Assembly (NCBI RefSeq): GCF_010435915.1
Contig: NZ_JAAFZH010000018.1
Coordinates: 1 to 64,000 of the forward strand
Source: Spirosoma terrae
GTDB lineage: Bacteria > Bacteroidota > Bacteroidia > Cytophagales > Spirosomataceae
Reading direction: 5' to 3'
Length of the DNA stretch: 64,000 bases
A program made the translations under genes and the position numbers. Shown here piece by piece: positions 33,927-43,208 of this stretch (positions within the stretch are counted from its first letter, which is position 1; the number at the start of each line of letters is the position of its first letter). The notes beneath the pieces are model-generated. The model was not told where the DNA came from. It saw nothing but the letters and a program-made list of their open reading frames with translations, and ran no database searches.

Positions 33927-35006
33927 TTACGGAATGATGAATGAGGATGGCGTGACGGACGACGACCAGGTGGTAAACAAATCAAGCTCCGGACAATCGC
34001 ACTGATCGTCCCATAATAATGCACTACTCTGTGCATTAGCCGACTTGCCAATAAGCCACGAAAACGCCCCAAATTGCACGCCATAGCGCTTAAAAGGCAC
34101 CGACGTACCGTGCCGGTTAGCAGCAAACTGATACGTACCAAGCTTATTGCCCTGTTTCCGGAGCACATAATTGTCATATAGTGCCTTGAAAACCGGATCA
34201 TTTTGCTTCACTACGTTATCAACGGAAAACAAATAAACCAGCTTCAGAGCCGCCATAGCGGCCGCTGGCTTGCTGTTATTTTCCAGGGCATAGAATAGCA
34301 GAAAAGTATCTCCGTAACTGGCCCCGGCCTGCCCCGTCGCATACTGAATGAGTGGCGCCAATATGCCTATCGGGTCAGGTCCTTCAATTAGATTTTTCAG
34401 GTTCAACTTATCCAACTGATTATGCATGTTCATCACAAAAGGCGTATTCTCCTTATAGATGTCTTTTCCTTTATACACCGCATCGCTGTATAACCCCTGC
34501 GAACTCCCCCAGGCTTTCGCAGACTCAATGATCGCATAGATCATTTGGTCGACCAGCTCCTTATTGTTGTTAGGATTCAAATTGACGCTGGCCGCTTCGA
34601 TAAAGTTGTCGAGATTGTTCAGAATCCGTTTTTGGTACAGATCTTTTACTAAGTTGGCGTTGAAAGCGATCCCGTATTTGCCCGGCTTGGTTTTCGCGTA
34701 AGTATCCGGAAGGTTAAGCTGACCGTTGATGGATGCTCCCACCACCGTAGTCGTGTTTTTCTGTGAGTTCCCATTGAAGGATGCTCCCGGCGATGCCATT
34801 ACGTCCGACAGATTCGTGTAGGTACCATTCTGTGTCTGGCTCTGTGTTGGCTGGCTCCCCAACGTACCAGCGTTGACCAAAAGCGTCATATCGGTTGCAG
34901 TCATTGCTGGTACGCCAGCTTTCATCGGCTTCGCCTGCCCCCAGACATTACTTGCGGAGACAACAGCAACGAAGAACGAGAGGCTGATTAGTTGACAGTA
35001 GTTCAT
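33927..35006 (-). CDS. Secreted protein of unknown family in the TANFOR operon
   Basis: This 359-residue protein has a signal peptide (MNYCQLISLSFFVAVVSASNVWGQ). The mature part is Ala/Asn/Gln-rich at first (TLGSQPTQSQTQNGTYTNLSDVM), then mainly helical (LVKDLYQKRILNNLDNFIEAASVNL, LVDQMIYAIIESAKAWGS, AAAMAALKLVYLFSVDNVVK). Near the end DDQCDCPELDLF has two close Cys. I do not recognise a family. It is the third gene of the operon, 12 bases after the giant protein gene, so it is probably an accessory part of the same complex. No T9SS tail, lipobox or membrane span is visible. Confidence 0.8.
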   Translation of the reverse strand: MNYCQLISLSFFVAVVSASNVWGQAKPMKAGVPAMTATDMTLLVNAGTLGSQPTQSQTQNGTYTNLSDVMASPGASFNGNSQKNTTTVVGASINGQLNLPDTYAKTKPGKYGIAFNANLVKDLYQKRILNNLDNFIEAASVNLNPNNNKELVDQMIYAIIESAKAWGSSQGLYSDAVYKGKDIYKENTPFVMNMHNQLDKLNLKNLIEGPDPIGILAPLIQYATGQAGASYGDTFLLFYALENNSKPAAAMAALKLVYLFSVDNVVKQNDPVFKALYDNYVLRKQGNKLGTYQFAANRHGTSVPFKRYGVQFGAFSWLIGKSANAQSSALLWDDQCDCPELDLFTTWSSSVTPSSFIIP

Positions 35007-35018
35007 GGCTGAGTGAGC

Positions 35019-38000
35019 TTATTTTTTGGTGGATAGAAGCATAATTTCCTGATCAGTAAGTGGCGCTTCGGCACCTTCCAGCAGCCAGTTGAACGACATG
35101 ATGGAGCGCATCAGCCGGTCGTAGTCGACCGGTTCGAGCGTAGCCTGCTGACCAGCCGGACCTTTGGCGGTGAACAGTTTTTGCCCATTACTCTTGGTGG
35201 CCGTAGCGAGTTTGTTGATCAGATCGACAGTTGGTTTTACAAAGTCATTGAACCAGGGATTACCCGCATCGTCGGGACGGAAAAGCACCAAGGGAGGACG
35301 AACGATCCCTTTTTTCAGTGTTTCCCATTCAAGTTCATACGTATCGAATCCCTCCTTCCCTTTCATCGGCACCACGAAATAGCCATCGGTAGTAGGATTC
35401 CCATTGACCAGGTTTTTCACCTCATTACTCAGAATCTGGGTATCGCTGAGTTTTTCGGCCAGCGTGTTGTAGCGGCTCGTCTGGAACGGATAGCTGTATA
35501 GCAACTGCTCGTATTTCTTCTTGATCTGGGTAGCCTGCTCTTCCGGCGTCAGTTTGACTTTGCTGTTGTCCGTTTGCGCCGTTGCCGTAACAGCCAGCCC
35601 CATAGTCGTACTACCCAGTTTCCCCGAACCTAACTGCTGGTATTCGACCGCATTCGATACGTACTGCGTAGACAGATCATTAATCGTTTTTGCCTGTGCA
35701 CCCAAACCAGCTCCCGGTTTAACGGAAGCGGTTAGGTTTCCTGAAGCCATCGGGTTTGGTACCGAATTTGAATTACCGGAAGCCTGTCCACCAGCCTTCA
35801 TTTGACCGGGCATTGGCGTATTACCCAGATTGGGTTGCTTACCAGCCATCTGCCCGGCCAGTGCACCCGGTGTCGACACGCCAGACAAAGTAGTACCTGT
35901 TGTTTTATCCGGCGCGTTACTAGTCGCTGTGAAGGAAGAGAAACCAGTATAGAACTGGGTTTGCATATTGGCAGCAACAGCCACCATCATGGCCATTCGA
36001 GCTTTTTCTTTCTGCTTCTCCAGCTCAGCGATCTGCGCTTGTATATACTTATCGTTCGGAACACGTACTACGTCGATTCGGTAGATCATCTGTTTTTTCA
36101 ACCCCACGGGAATCGTATAGGACACCCGAATGCCATCATAGTTGACTTTACTGGCCAACAATGCATTATCGACGTTGAACGCACCGCCTGTTGGAGCAGC
36201 GAGTGGCACAAACCGTACGTTCAGATCAAAGTTTTCATCGCTCTTGATTAACTCATTACAACAGCTGATGGCGGTCTTCTCCACATACCCAACAGTGGCA
36301 TCGCCCACGGTGAAATACCGCTGACCTTCGAAGGGGAACGAATAATTAACCGTAGCATCGGAACCCTCGCGCGTCAGCGTACCATTACAATCGCCCGTTA
36401 GGAACTGAACGGTCTGCGTGTCATTGACACTAGCGGGTTTATCCAGCTTACCGTCTTTTCCCTTACTGGCAAAGAGATATTCGGCCCAGTTGCCCTGAAT
36501 ACTACCGCAATTGCCAGGAAGCCCACTGTTTTTGTCCACGCAGTTGCTGGCTTTGATGTATACCTGAATACCGACCGTCAGCGAATAGCTGGTATTGGGG
36601 ATCAGTGCCGCATCGCGGTAGAACGTAGCGTTATAGCTTCCTTCTTCAAAGTCATCCCCCGCAGTCTGATCCAGTACAAGTCGGCCTGTTTCAACATTGA
36701 CGCATTGGACGTATTGGCTATTTACGCTGCCGTTGGCCGGGGTCAACTTAAATTGTTGCCCTGGTTTAAAATCGAGCCGGAAGGTGCGATACGTATCCAG
36801 TACGTTTCCGTCTTTGTCCACATCATTGACTTCAATCAGTGTTCGGATCGGGTAGTTGAAGCTGGCGTAAAGCGCGCTGATCGTGCTGATCGGATCTTTG
36901 CCACTGGGTAACACCATCGAAATGATCGGCATGCTGGCAAATGGGTTTGGCTGTTGCATCGCCACCACACACCGATAGTTTTTCTGGTACCAGAACTCCG
37001 CCTTTACCGATCCTTTGATCCGGCCACCCAGCACCCGGTATTTCAGCAGGGCGCTACCATGCAGCCATACCGGATTGACTACGCCCCCCTCCAGCAGAGC
37101 GGCTGCCGTAATTTTCAGCGCTTCGACCCGCCCGGAATAGAACCACATATCGATTTCGATGCCTAACTCCAGATCCAATGCCGCATACAGCTGTCCGTTG
37201 GCATACCAACCATTAATACCTGGATTCATATTACCCTTAGCGGCTTCCGAGCCCGGATCGGCCGATGGGTCACCGGCACAGGTTAGGCCATTTCTCAGCA
37301 ACAGATCGAATCCGGCCTGCGCCGTAAAATCAATGTAAAACGGCCCGAAGTTATCGTTGTAGGTAAAGTTCATGCCTGCGCCAAAGGCCAGTGCATCCTT
37401 CGGTACGCTGGAGCCGCCTACATACCCCAATTGCTTCAGTAGGGCTTCATCCACTTTATAAGGGCTGGGCGGCAGTTTATTGATCCCAGCCAACTGTGCC
37501 TTACCCAGAAAGAAGTACGACGCAAAATCAAGGCTAAAGATGTTTTTGTCTTTAACGTCCAACCCGAACGTTACCGTCACCCGATCCTTGTCGCTGACGG
37601 GTTTGCCGAGGTATACGTAGAAATTATCCGTATTGACCAGGTCGATATGTAAGCCCAATTCGCCATGACCACTGGCAAAGAATCCACCTAACCGATAGTC
37701 GGCCACCAACGTAGCATTTCCGGTAATCAGTGTGGGGCTGTTATTGACGAAATCAATAGAAAAGATACCGCGCCCTTCGGCCAGTGGCTTATCGGCAACC
37801 AATAGCTGCGCATTCGCATCGAGCGTTACGTTGTTGAGACTCAAATCGCCGTCGCAATTGTTGAAGCCGACCGAGAGCCGCCCCGTCAGGCCAACGGCCG
37901 TACCGTCGACCGTTGTAATACCCATAGCTGCCTGAAAACCACATCCGCCACGTTGTGGAGCAAATTTAATGTTACCCGTAGGTTCGCCTTTAGCCGTTGT

Positions 38001-41000
38001 GTCCAGGGTCATCTTCATGTTATTGAATGCCCCACCGCCAAATTTCCGGAGATTGATGGCGGGCGCAATGGGCACGCCGACACCGGGCAATTCGGCATAA
38101 CCGCCTACCTGCCAGTAGCGATACCAGCCTTGTGTATCGTGTTTACTGCCGAAATAGCCTTCCAGGGTAATCCCTCCAAAACTGGCGCCCAGCATGGTCA
38201 CCGTTAAGGAGGACGAAACCCCTTTACCGTATACCGGGTCACCAAATCCCCCCCCGTCGAATCCGTATTTAACCAGGGAACCGTCTATTGTTAGCGGCCC
38301 TATCGAGCCATGAACCGAAGCATCTTTAATATCTGATGTTACGTACTTCCAGTCGGGTCTGCCCTGTCCATTATTACCAATCGAGAAGCGAACGTAGCCT
38401 GTTGCTCCGGCCGTTACCGACGTAATTTTGGTAAGATTCATAGCGCCCATCAGATTGATGTCATATTCCCCTGCTTTGTTGCTGGTCGCTTTCGCTACGT
38501 TAACACTCTTCAGCTCCAGCGGCAGGCCGCTCTCTTCAGTGTCACCGGCAATGTAGCGCTGTGGCGAGTTCAGCCCGGCCGTAAACGCACCGGGATCGAA
38601 AACATCTTCCCCAGACGGTGGATTAGTCTGAAAAGTCAACCCCTCTACCTTCATATTGGGGGCAATCAATATGCCTGTGTTCAGGCTGAGTGTCATATTC
38701 AGCACCGCCTTCGCGTTAAAACCTACATCATTATACGTAGCGGTAATAGCTGTTACGTTGGGCTGGCCGTTTTTGAGTGTTTTCAGTGTCTGCCCTTCTT
38801 TCTCAATGGATAACTTTGCCTTCCAGATGTCGACTTCCGCATCGTTTTTAGGCGATACCACAAACTGGAACGAGCTGCCTTTCTGCTCATCTTTGGTGTA
38901 GGTACAGGTCCAGGGCCACACAGACGACTTACCGGCGTTGTCGCCGGCGGTATACTTGAAAATAGGCAACACAACCAGCCCGTTCAACCCGCCCCCCGTG
39001 AAGCTGCTCTGTACAAACGTCAGCGAGAGCTGATCGGTGGAACAATACCAGCCGCCCAGGCTCCCTTCGCCCAGCGCAATCAGCGGTTCCTGAGTGGTTC
39101 CCGCTAAGGCAACGCCAGTAAAACCATTGGCATCGTAAATCATGTTTTTCACCGCAACGGGTACGTTCTTCCCGTTGTTGAGCGCCTTCATAAAGGGCAT
39201 CGTCACCGACAGAGTCGGTAAATACAATCCCTTCCAGGTAGGATCTTTGCCCGGATCGTAGTTGGCAGGCATTGTGCCAGGGTTGTTGATATCGTCGTGG
39301 TCGTAAATGGCGGGGTGAATAGTCCCATTCTCATCTTTCATCGACATCACAAAGTCGGGCAAAGCGGATGCATAGAAATCGTCTTCGGTTTGCACGTTGG
39401 CCGTCCAGTTTTTGAAATCGGGCTTTGGCAAATCGGCCGATGGCATATCAAAGGTGGCCAGGAGTTCGAGCGGCTGGCCGTTAGTGGCCGGATCGTTCGA
39501 TTTACGGAGCAAGCCGGGTGTATTGATACCCGCCGATACGTGCAGGGTCTTAAACCCATTTTCGTCAAAAACTACATGCGTCACCTTGTTCTGAAGTATT
39601 TTCAGGGCTACAGCTCCACCTTTTAGTGTGAGCAGGCTCGACGCAACCATATCTTTCGCCAGATAGAGCACTTTATCGCCACAGGTGCCGTCGGGTTTAA
39701 TGCAAATGTGATAACCCGCCAGTGGTATGCCGTTGAACTGGGCACTCATCCCCGGCGCTTCGATAAACGTAGTGGCGTTGAAATAGGCGTCTTCAGCCGT
39801 GAAAATCACATCAGTAATCGCAATGTTCGTACTGATCGGCCCTAGGTTTTTGTCGATCCCAAAGGGTACTTCCATGCCCACGCTCTTCGCGACTTCGCCA
39901 GCCTGCGAGAGCAATTGGCCGGGAAATGCTTGTAGCTGATCACTGAGTTTCTGGACCTGCGCTCCTACGCTGTCGGCATTCTCGGTGCTGATAGTCGGCA
40001 TTCCGGGCGGTTTGACGCTGGGCTTGCTGGCCGCCGGGAAAATGCTGGGAAATTTATTACTACGAACGGCCTGCACATAGCCGTTGATGACTTCGCCCTT
40101 CTCATTACACTGTACATTCACCAGCTGAACCCGCAACTTGAAATAAGGATTGTTGACAATCGGCATAGGAATGGTCGCATTACCCGTCAGTACGCCGTCC
40201 ACTTCCTTGACCCCGTCAGCTGTTTTCAGAAAGGTTATCGGGAAGCCCGCAACGGTAGCTTTTCCGGCCTCCAGAGCCGGTTTGTTATTGCTATCTTTAT
40301 TACCGGTAAAGGTGTATTTACACGAGCAGGAAGCGCCAATTTCGCCTGATTTATAGACGTATGCCACCGGTTTTTTATCGCTCAGCGTGTCAGAAGCTCC
40401 GTAAGTAAACGCACATACTGGACTTTTGCCATCGTTCTGAAAGTTCAGTTTGCGCGACCGATCAATGGCCTGCACGCGCCAGGCGTAACGCTTACCAACC
40501 TGCAAGAGCGGCTGTGTAGGCCCATAGAGGAACGTACTGGTCCGCAGATTCCGAATCTCGACACCCGATTTGGGCAGTGCTATAGCATCGATAAATACGT
40601 TTGGATCAACATCGGTCTGCGGTAGTTCCACAACACGTAGTGTATACTCGACCGACGCTGGCGATACGCCTGCTGGCGGTGTCCAGGTGAATACCATTGC
40701 CTGGGGCATCGTAGCGGTTACGGTAGCCTCGCAGAAGGGCGAAATCAGAATGGGTGGCTCTACCGACCGAACCACGATTGGGGCCGAGCAACCGATTGGG
40801 AATTCGGCCGAAAGCGGCTGCCCAAACGCAACGGCAGCCGTATTGGTAGGAGTTTCGTTATACGCCCGAACGCAAAGCTGATACGTACCGTCGGGCAGTG
40901 GAAAACCTCTCGACAACAGATTTTTGTCGATACCGGTTACCTCAACCTGATTCAGATCGAAAAGTCCTTCGAGATCATTCCGGGTCAACAGCGTCTGGCC

Positions 41001-41342
41001 GGGCGGAATGGTTACGGGTCTGGGTGGCCGGTAGTTGGGCGACGTATGAATGTCGATACCGTTATCGCCCGTCAACTGGCCCATGAGCCGAATCTGATAC
41101 GTAGTACGGCTGGTATTAATGATAAAAACGCGCACCTGCTGGCCCGTTCCGGGATAATCCTGCAAATAGGCACTGTAGGGAGGCATTACGTTTACCTGTA
41201 TCTGCAAGGGGAAAACCTGCGCGAACAACGACTGACTCAGCGACGTACTAAGCCATACGATCCACCACATACAGACAACCCGCCCCCATCGATAAGGTCG
41301 TCGGTTGGTTATAACAGGCAGCTGTTTAGAAAGAAATTCCAT
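35019..41342 (-). CDS. Giant TANFOR-type secreted protein (2107 aa)
   Basis: This protein begins with a signal peptide after an extended basic start (cleavage likely near SLFAQ, residue 42). Residues about 45-340 match what I know as the TANFOR domain: VFPLQIQVNVMPPYSAYLQDYP, the GDNGI.I.TSP.Y.PPRPVTIPPG run, GFPLPDGTYQLCVRAY, and MVFTWTPP...YTLRVVEL. The next 1100 residues are unfamiliar beta-rich repeats with few charged motifs. About residues 1780-1900 are low complexity (Gly, Asn, Ser, Pro, Met). The C-terminus (YNTLAEKLSDTQILSNEV...MSFNWLLEGAEAPLTDQEIMLL) is helical. It overlaps the barrel gene by 17 bases. It is likely a very large surface or periplasmic protein working with the barrel. 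Confidence 0.88.
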   Translation of the reverse strand: MEFLSKQLPVITNRRPYRWGRVVCMWWIVWLSTSLSQSLFAQVFPLQIQVNVMPPYSAYLQDYPGTGQQVRVFIINTSRTTYQIRLMGQLTGDNGIDIHTSPNYRPPRPVTIPPGQTLLTRNDLEGLFDLNQVEVTGIDKNLLSRGFPLPDGTYQLCVRAYNETPTNTAAVAFGQPLSAEFPIGCSAPIVVRSVEPPILISPFCEATVTATMPQAMVFTWTPPAGVSPASVEYTLRVVELPQTDVDPNVFIDAIALPKSGVEIRNLRTSTFLYGPTQPLLQVGKRYAWRVQAIDRSRKLNFQNDGKSPVCAFTYGASDTLSDKKPVAYVYKSGEIGASCSCKYTFTGNKDSNNKPALEAGKATVAGFPITFLKTADGVKEVDGVLTGNATIPMPIVNNPYFKLRVQLVNVQCNEKGEVINGYVQAVRSNKFPSIFPAASKPSVKPPGMPTISTENADSVGAQVQKLSDQLQAFPGQLLSQAGEVAKSVGMEVPFGIDKNLGPISTNIAITDVIFTAEDAYFNATTFIEAPGMSAQFNGIPLAGYHICIKPDGTCGDKVLYLAKDMVASSLLTLKGGAVALKILQNKVTHVVFDENGFKTLHVSAGINTPGLLRKSNDPATNGQPLELLATFDMPSADLPKPDFKNWTANVQTEDDFYASALPDFVMSMKDENGTIHPAIYDHDDINNPGTMPANYDPGKDPTWKGLYLPTLSVTMPFMKALNNGKNVPVAVKNMIYDANGFTGVALAGTTQEPLIALGEGSLGGWYCSTDQLSLTFVQSSFTGGGLNGLVVLPIFKYTAGDNAGKSSVWPWTCTYTKDEQKGSSFQFVVSPKNDAEVDIWKAKLSIEKEGQTLKTLKNGQPNVTAITATYNDVGFNAKAVLNMTLSLNTGILIAPNMKVEGLTFQTNPPSGEDVFDPGAFTAGLNSPQRYIAGDTEESGLPLELKSVNVAKATSNKAGEYDINLMGAMNLTKITSVTAGATGYVRFSIGNNGQGRPDWKYVTSDIKDASVHGSIGPLTIDGSLVKYGFDGGGFGDPVYGKGVSSSLTVTMLGASFGGITLEGYFGSKHDTQGWYRYWQVGGYAELPGVGVPIAPAINLRKFGGGAFNNMKMTLDTTAKGEPTGNIKFAPQRGGCGFQAAMGITTVDGTAVGLTGRLSVGFNNCDGDLSLNNVTLDANAQLLVADKPLAEGRGIFSIDFVNNSPTLITGNATLVADYRLGGFFASGHGELGLHIDLVNTDNFYVYLGKPVSDKDRVTVTFGLDVKDKNIFSLDFASYFFLGKAQLAGINKLPPSPYKVDEALLKQLGYVGGSSVPKDALAFGAGMNFTYNDNFGPFYIDFTAQAGFDLLLRNGLTCAGDPSADPGSEAAKGNMNPGINGWYANGQLYAALDLELGIEIDMWFYSGRVEALKITAAALLEGGVVNPVWLHGSALLKYRVLGGRIKGSVKAEFWYQKNYRCVVAMQQPNPFASMPIISMVLPSGKDPISTISALYASFNYPIRTLIEVNDVDKDGNVLDTYRTFRLDFKPGQQFKLTPANGSVNSQYVQCVNVETGRLVLDQTAGDDFEEGSYNATFYRDAALIPNTSYSLTVGIQVYIKASNCVDKNSGLPGNCGSIQGNWAEYLFASKGKDGKLDKPASVNDTQTVQFLTGDCNGTLTREGSDATVNYSFPFEGQRYFTVGDATVGYVEKTAISCCNELIKSDENFDLNVRFVPLAAPTGGAFNVDNALLASKVNYDGIRVSYTIPVGLKKQMIYRIDVVRVPNDKYIQAQIAELEKQKEKARMAMMVAVAANMQTQFYTGFSSFTATSNAPDKTTGTTLSGVSTPGALAGQMAGKQPNLGNTPMPGQMKAGGQASGNSNSVPNPMASGNLTASVKPGAGLGAQAKTINDLSTQYVSNAVEYQQLGSGKLGSTTMGLAVTATAQTDNSKVKLTPEEQATQIKKKYEQLLYSYPFQTSRYNTLAEKLSDTQILSNEVKNLVNGNPTTDGYFVVPMKGKEGFDTYELEWETLKKGIVRPPLVLFRPDDAGNPWFNDFVKPTVDLINKLATATKSNGQKLFTAKGPAGQQATLEPVDYDRLMRSIMSFNWLLEGAEAPLTDQEIMLLSTKK

Positions 41343-43020
41343 AGCCGAGATTGCCTCTGAGTTCGTTAAAGGTCTGTTCCTGAATACCCGTATTTGAGTT
41401 CAGATAATTGAATGATACGTTGATCGTCTGCCGTTTGGCGATCTGATAGCCACCATTCGCCGACACGGTCAGTACTTTACCCGTTATTCCCGACTGCTGA
41501 TTGACCAGATAGCTGGCATTGAAAGATGTGGTTAGCTTCTTCTCCACAAAAGATTGGGTAGCGCCAATCGTTGGTCCGAAGAACCGGACGGTCTGATTCG
41601 TATCGCCAACGGCAATGGGGAGCTGCGTTTGTGTGTACGACAACATGCCGTTGATACCCCATCCGGTTGTGGTCTGTTGGTAGAAATAGCCCAGATTCAG
41701 GTTAACGTTGTTATTCTCGGTCTGGCTGGCGGTAGTGGCGTTCAGATCGCTCAGTTTCTGATACGTAGTGGTCAGTGTGAAGACCTGCAATACGTCCTCT
41801 TTCTGAAGCGTATAACGCGTATTAACCGTGGCCGACAGATTGTTCTGAGCCAGCTTCAACGTATCGATTATCGGCCGAAGACCCGCCTGCTGGCTAATGC
41901 CATAGTTCGACAGTTGCACGTCGAGTCCGAATTTGTTAGCCGGATTATAGGAAACAACCAGCGAACCGATAGACCGACCAGTGCGGGCATTTTTGTTGTT
42001 GGCCAGATTGTCGTACTGAATACCATAGCTCCCCGACAGCCGCAGCTTTCCTTCCATCAGCGTCAGGCTGGGCGCAATGGCGTAGCTTTCGATATCGCTT
42101 TGGAAGTAATACGCTCCCATTGTCTGGAAATTCGGGTCAATCCGTTTGTATTGAAGCTTGAGACTAGCCCCCTGCCCCTGATAGCCAACCGATGCCTGCG
42201 TAGCCTGCGTTAGCTGGGTCGATAAACGCGGGGTCAGGAGCTTACCGAAAAAGCGGACCACCGGATTACTTCCTTCTGCCGAAACAATGGTGCTACGTAC
42301 ATCGCGCGTAAAGGCGCTAACCGCGCCATCTAATTCAACCGTAATGTGCTTCAGGATTAGCAGCCGGGTAGTTATGCCCACAACCAGATTCTCGGCAGGT
42401 GAAACGGTTTGTGTAACAGATTGAGGTGTGGTAGTAATGGAAGCCGAGTCGTCTTTGGCCCGTAGCATGATAAAATCGACGTAGTTGCCTGGTTTACCGT
42501 AGCCCACTTTCACGGCATAGCCGCTACGCTGATAGGCCGGAATGATATCAGGCTCAGCCAGGTTAGAAGAAATCGCCTTATTGAAGCGACCGTAGACAGC
42601 ACCAAGCCGGAGTTTGCCGGGATTCAGTTCGACACCGCCACCCAGAAATGTATGGCCAGCCAGCGTAAAGGGCGAAAACGATACGTTCCGATAGCCCGCG
42701 TGAACCGTTGCCCATTTATAGGATGGCGATACACCAAACTGGTTGAATGGTTGCCGAAAGCTACTTCCCTGATTGCCCAGCACCGCCGAAAACGGAAGTG
42801 AAATACCGCCCGGTAACGCCACCGTAACCGATCCACTGATACCAAAAGGAGACGGTTGATTTCGGGCGGTAATCCCACTGGCTGTATAGAACCCGGCATA
42901 AGCATTCAAGCCGCCCGATACTTTTACCGGTAGGTTTTTACCAGCCGGGGTATCCGTCTGAGCCCGTACCGGACAGATCAGCCAAAGCCCATAAACAAGT
43001 AGCAGTAGAGAGGAACGCAT
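41326..43020 (-). CDS. Outer-membrane beta-barrel, first gene of the TANFOR operon
   Basis: This 564-residue protein has a signal peptide (LLLLVYGLWLICPVRAQ) and is built of repeated 10-12 residue amphipathic strands to the end (LRLSGSYGIQYDNL, VNLNLGYFYQQTTTGWGINGMLSYTQ, ELRGNLGYGISF). It ends in an aromatic residue, as expected for insertion by the BAM complex. It lacks a plug or TonB box, so it is not a SusC-type transporter. Its stop codon lies inside the start of the 2107-residue gene (17-base overlap), so the pair is translationally coupled. A good promoter (TTG-20-TAGTTTTG) and the shared 18-base motif precede it. It may be an anchor or export channel for the giant protein. Confidence 0.85.
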   Translation of the reverse strand: MRSSLLLLVYGLWLICPVRAQTDTPAGKNLPVKVSGGLNAYAGFYTASGITARNQPSPFGISGSVTVALPGGISLPFSAVLGNQGSSFRQPFNQFGVSPSYKWATVHAGYRNVSFSPFTLAGHTFLGGGVELNPGKLRLGAVYGRFNKAISSNLAEPDIIPAYQRSGYAVKVGYGKPGNYVDFIMLRAKDDSASITTTPQSVTQTVSPAENLVVGITTRLLILKHITVELDGAVSAFTRDVRSTIVSAEGSNPVVRFFGKLLTPRLSTQLTQATQASVGYQGQGASLKLQYKRIDPNFQTMGAYYFQSDIESYAIAPSLTLMEGKLRLSGSYGIQYDNLANNKNARTGRSIGSLVVSYNPANKFGLDVQLSNYGISQQAGLRPIIDTLKLAQNNLSATVNTRYTLQKEDVLQVFTLTTTYQKLSDLNATTASQTENNNVNLNLGYFYQQTTTGWGINGMLSYTQTQLPIAVGDTNQTVRFFGPTIGATQSFVEKKLTTSFNASYLVNQQSGITGKVLTVSANGGYQIAKRQTINVSFNYLNSNTGIQEQTFNELRGNLGYGISF

Positions 43021-43060
43021 TCGCTGACACAGATTAGACTAGACCGTCGAAAACCTGTGT

Positions 43061-43091
43061 CAAAACTACCTACGTCCTCTACGTCGATCAA
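43061..43091 (-). promoter_or_regulatory. Promoter of the six-gene TANFOR operon
   Basis: On the minus strand TTG (43091-43089), 20 bases, then TAGTTTTG (43068-43061) matches the Bacteroidota TTG/TAnnTTTG promoter. It predicts a leader of about 35 bases before the barrel gene start at 43020. Confidence 0.7.
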
Positions 43092-43107
43092 TCGGATAAA
43101 TGTATGA
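43090..43107. promoter_or_regulatory. Shared 18-base motif, copy 1 (TANFOR operon)
   Basis: AATCGGATAAATGTATGA on plus. An identical copy lies at 45972-45989. Both sit 21 bases upstream of a -7 box, overlapping or just upstream of the -33 position, where an activator would bind. The NarL-type regulator at 45089 is the obvious candidate, which is an inference. Confidence 0.6.
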
Positions 43108-43208
43108 TAGGGAAACTACGCTTAGCAGCCAAACAAAGAATAAACCACTACAAATCAGCACATTATATCAAAACCCAAGAAATAACAGAGAAGACAATAC
43201 ACGTATAA

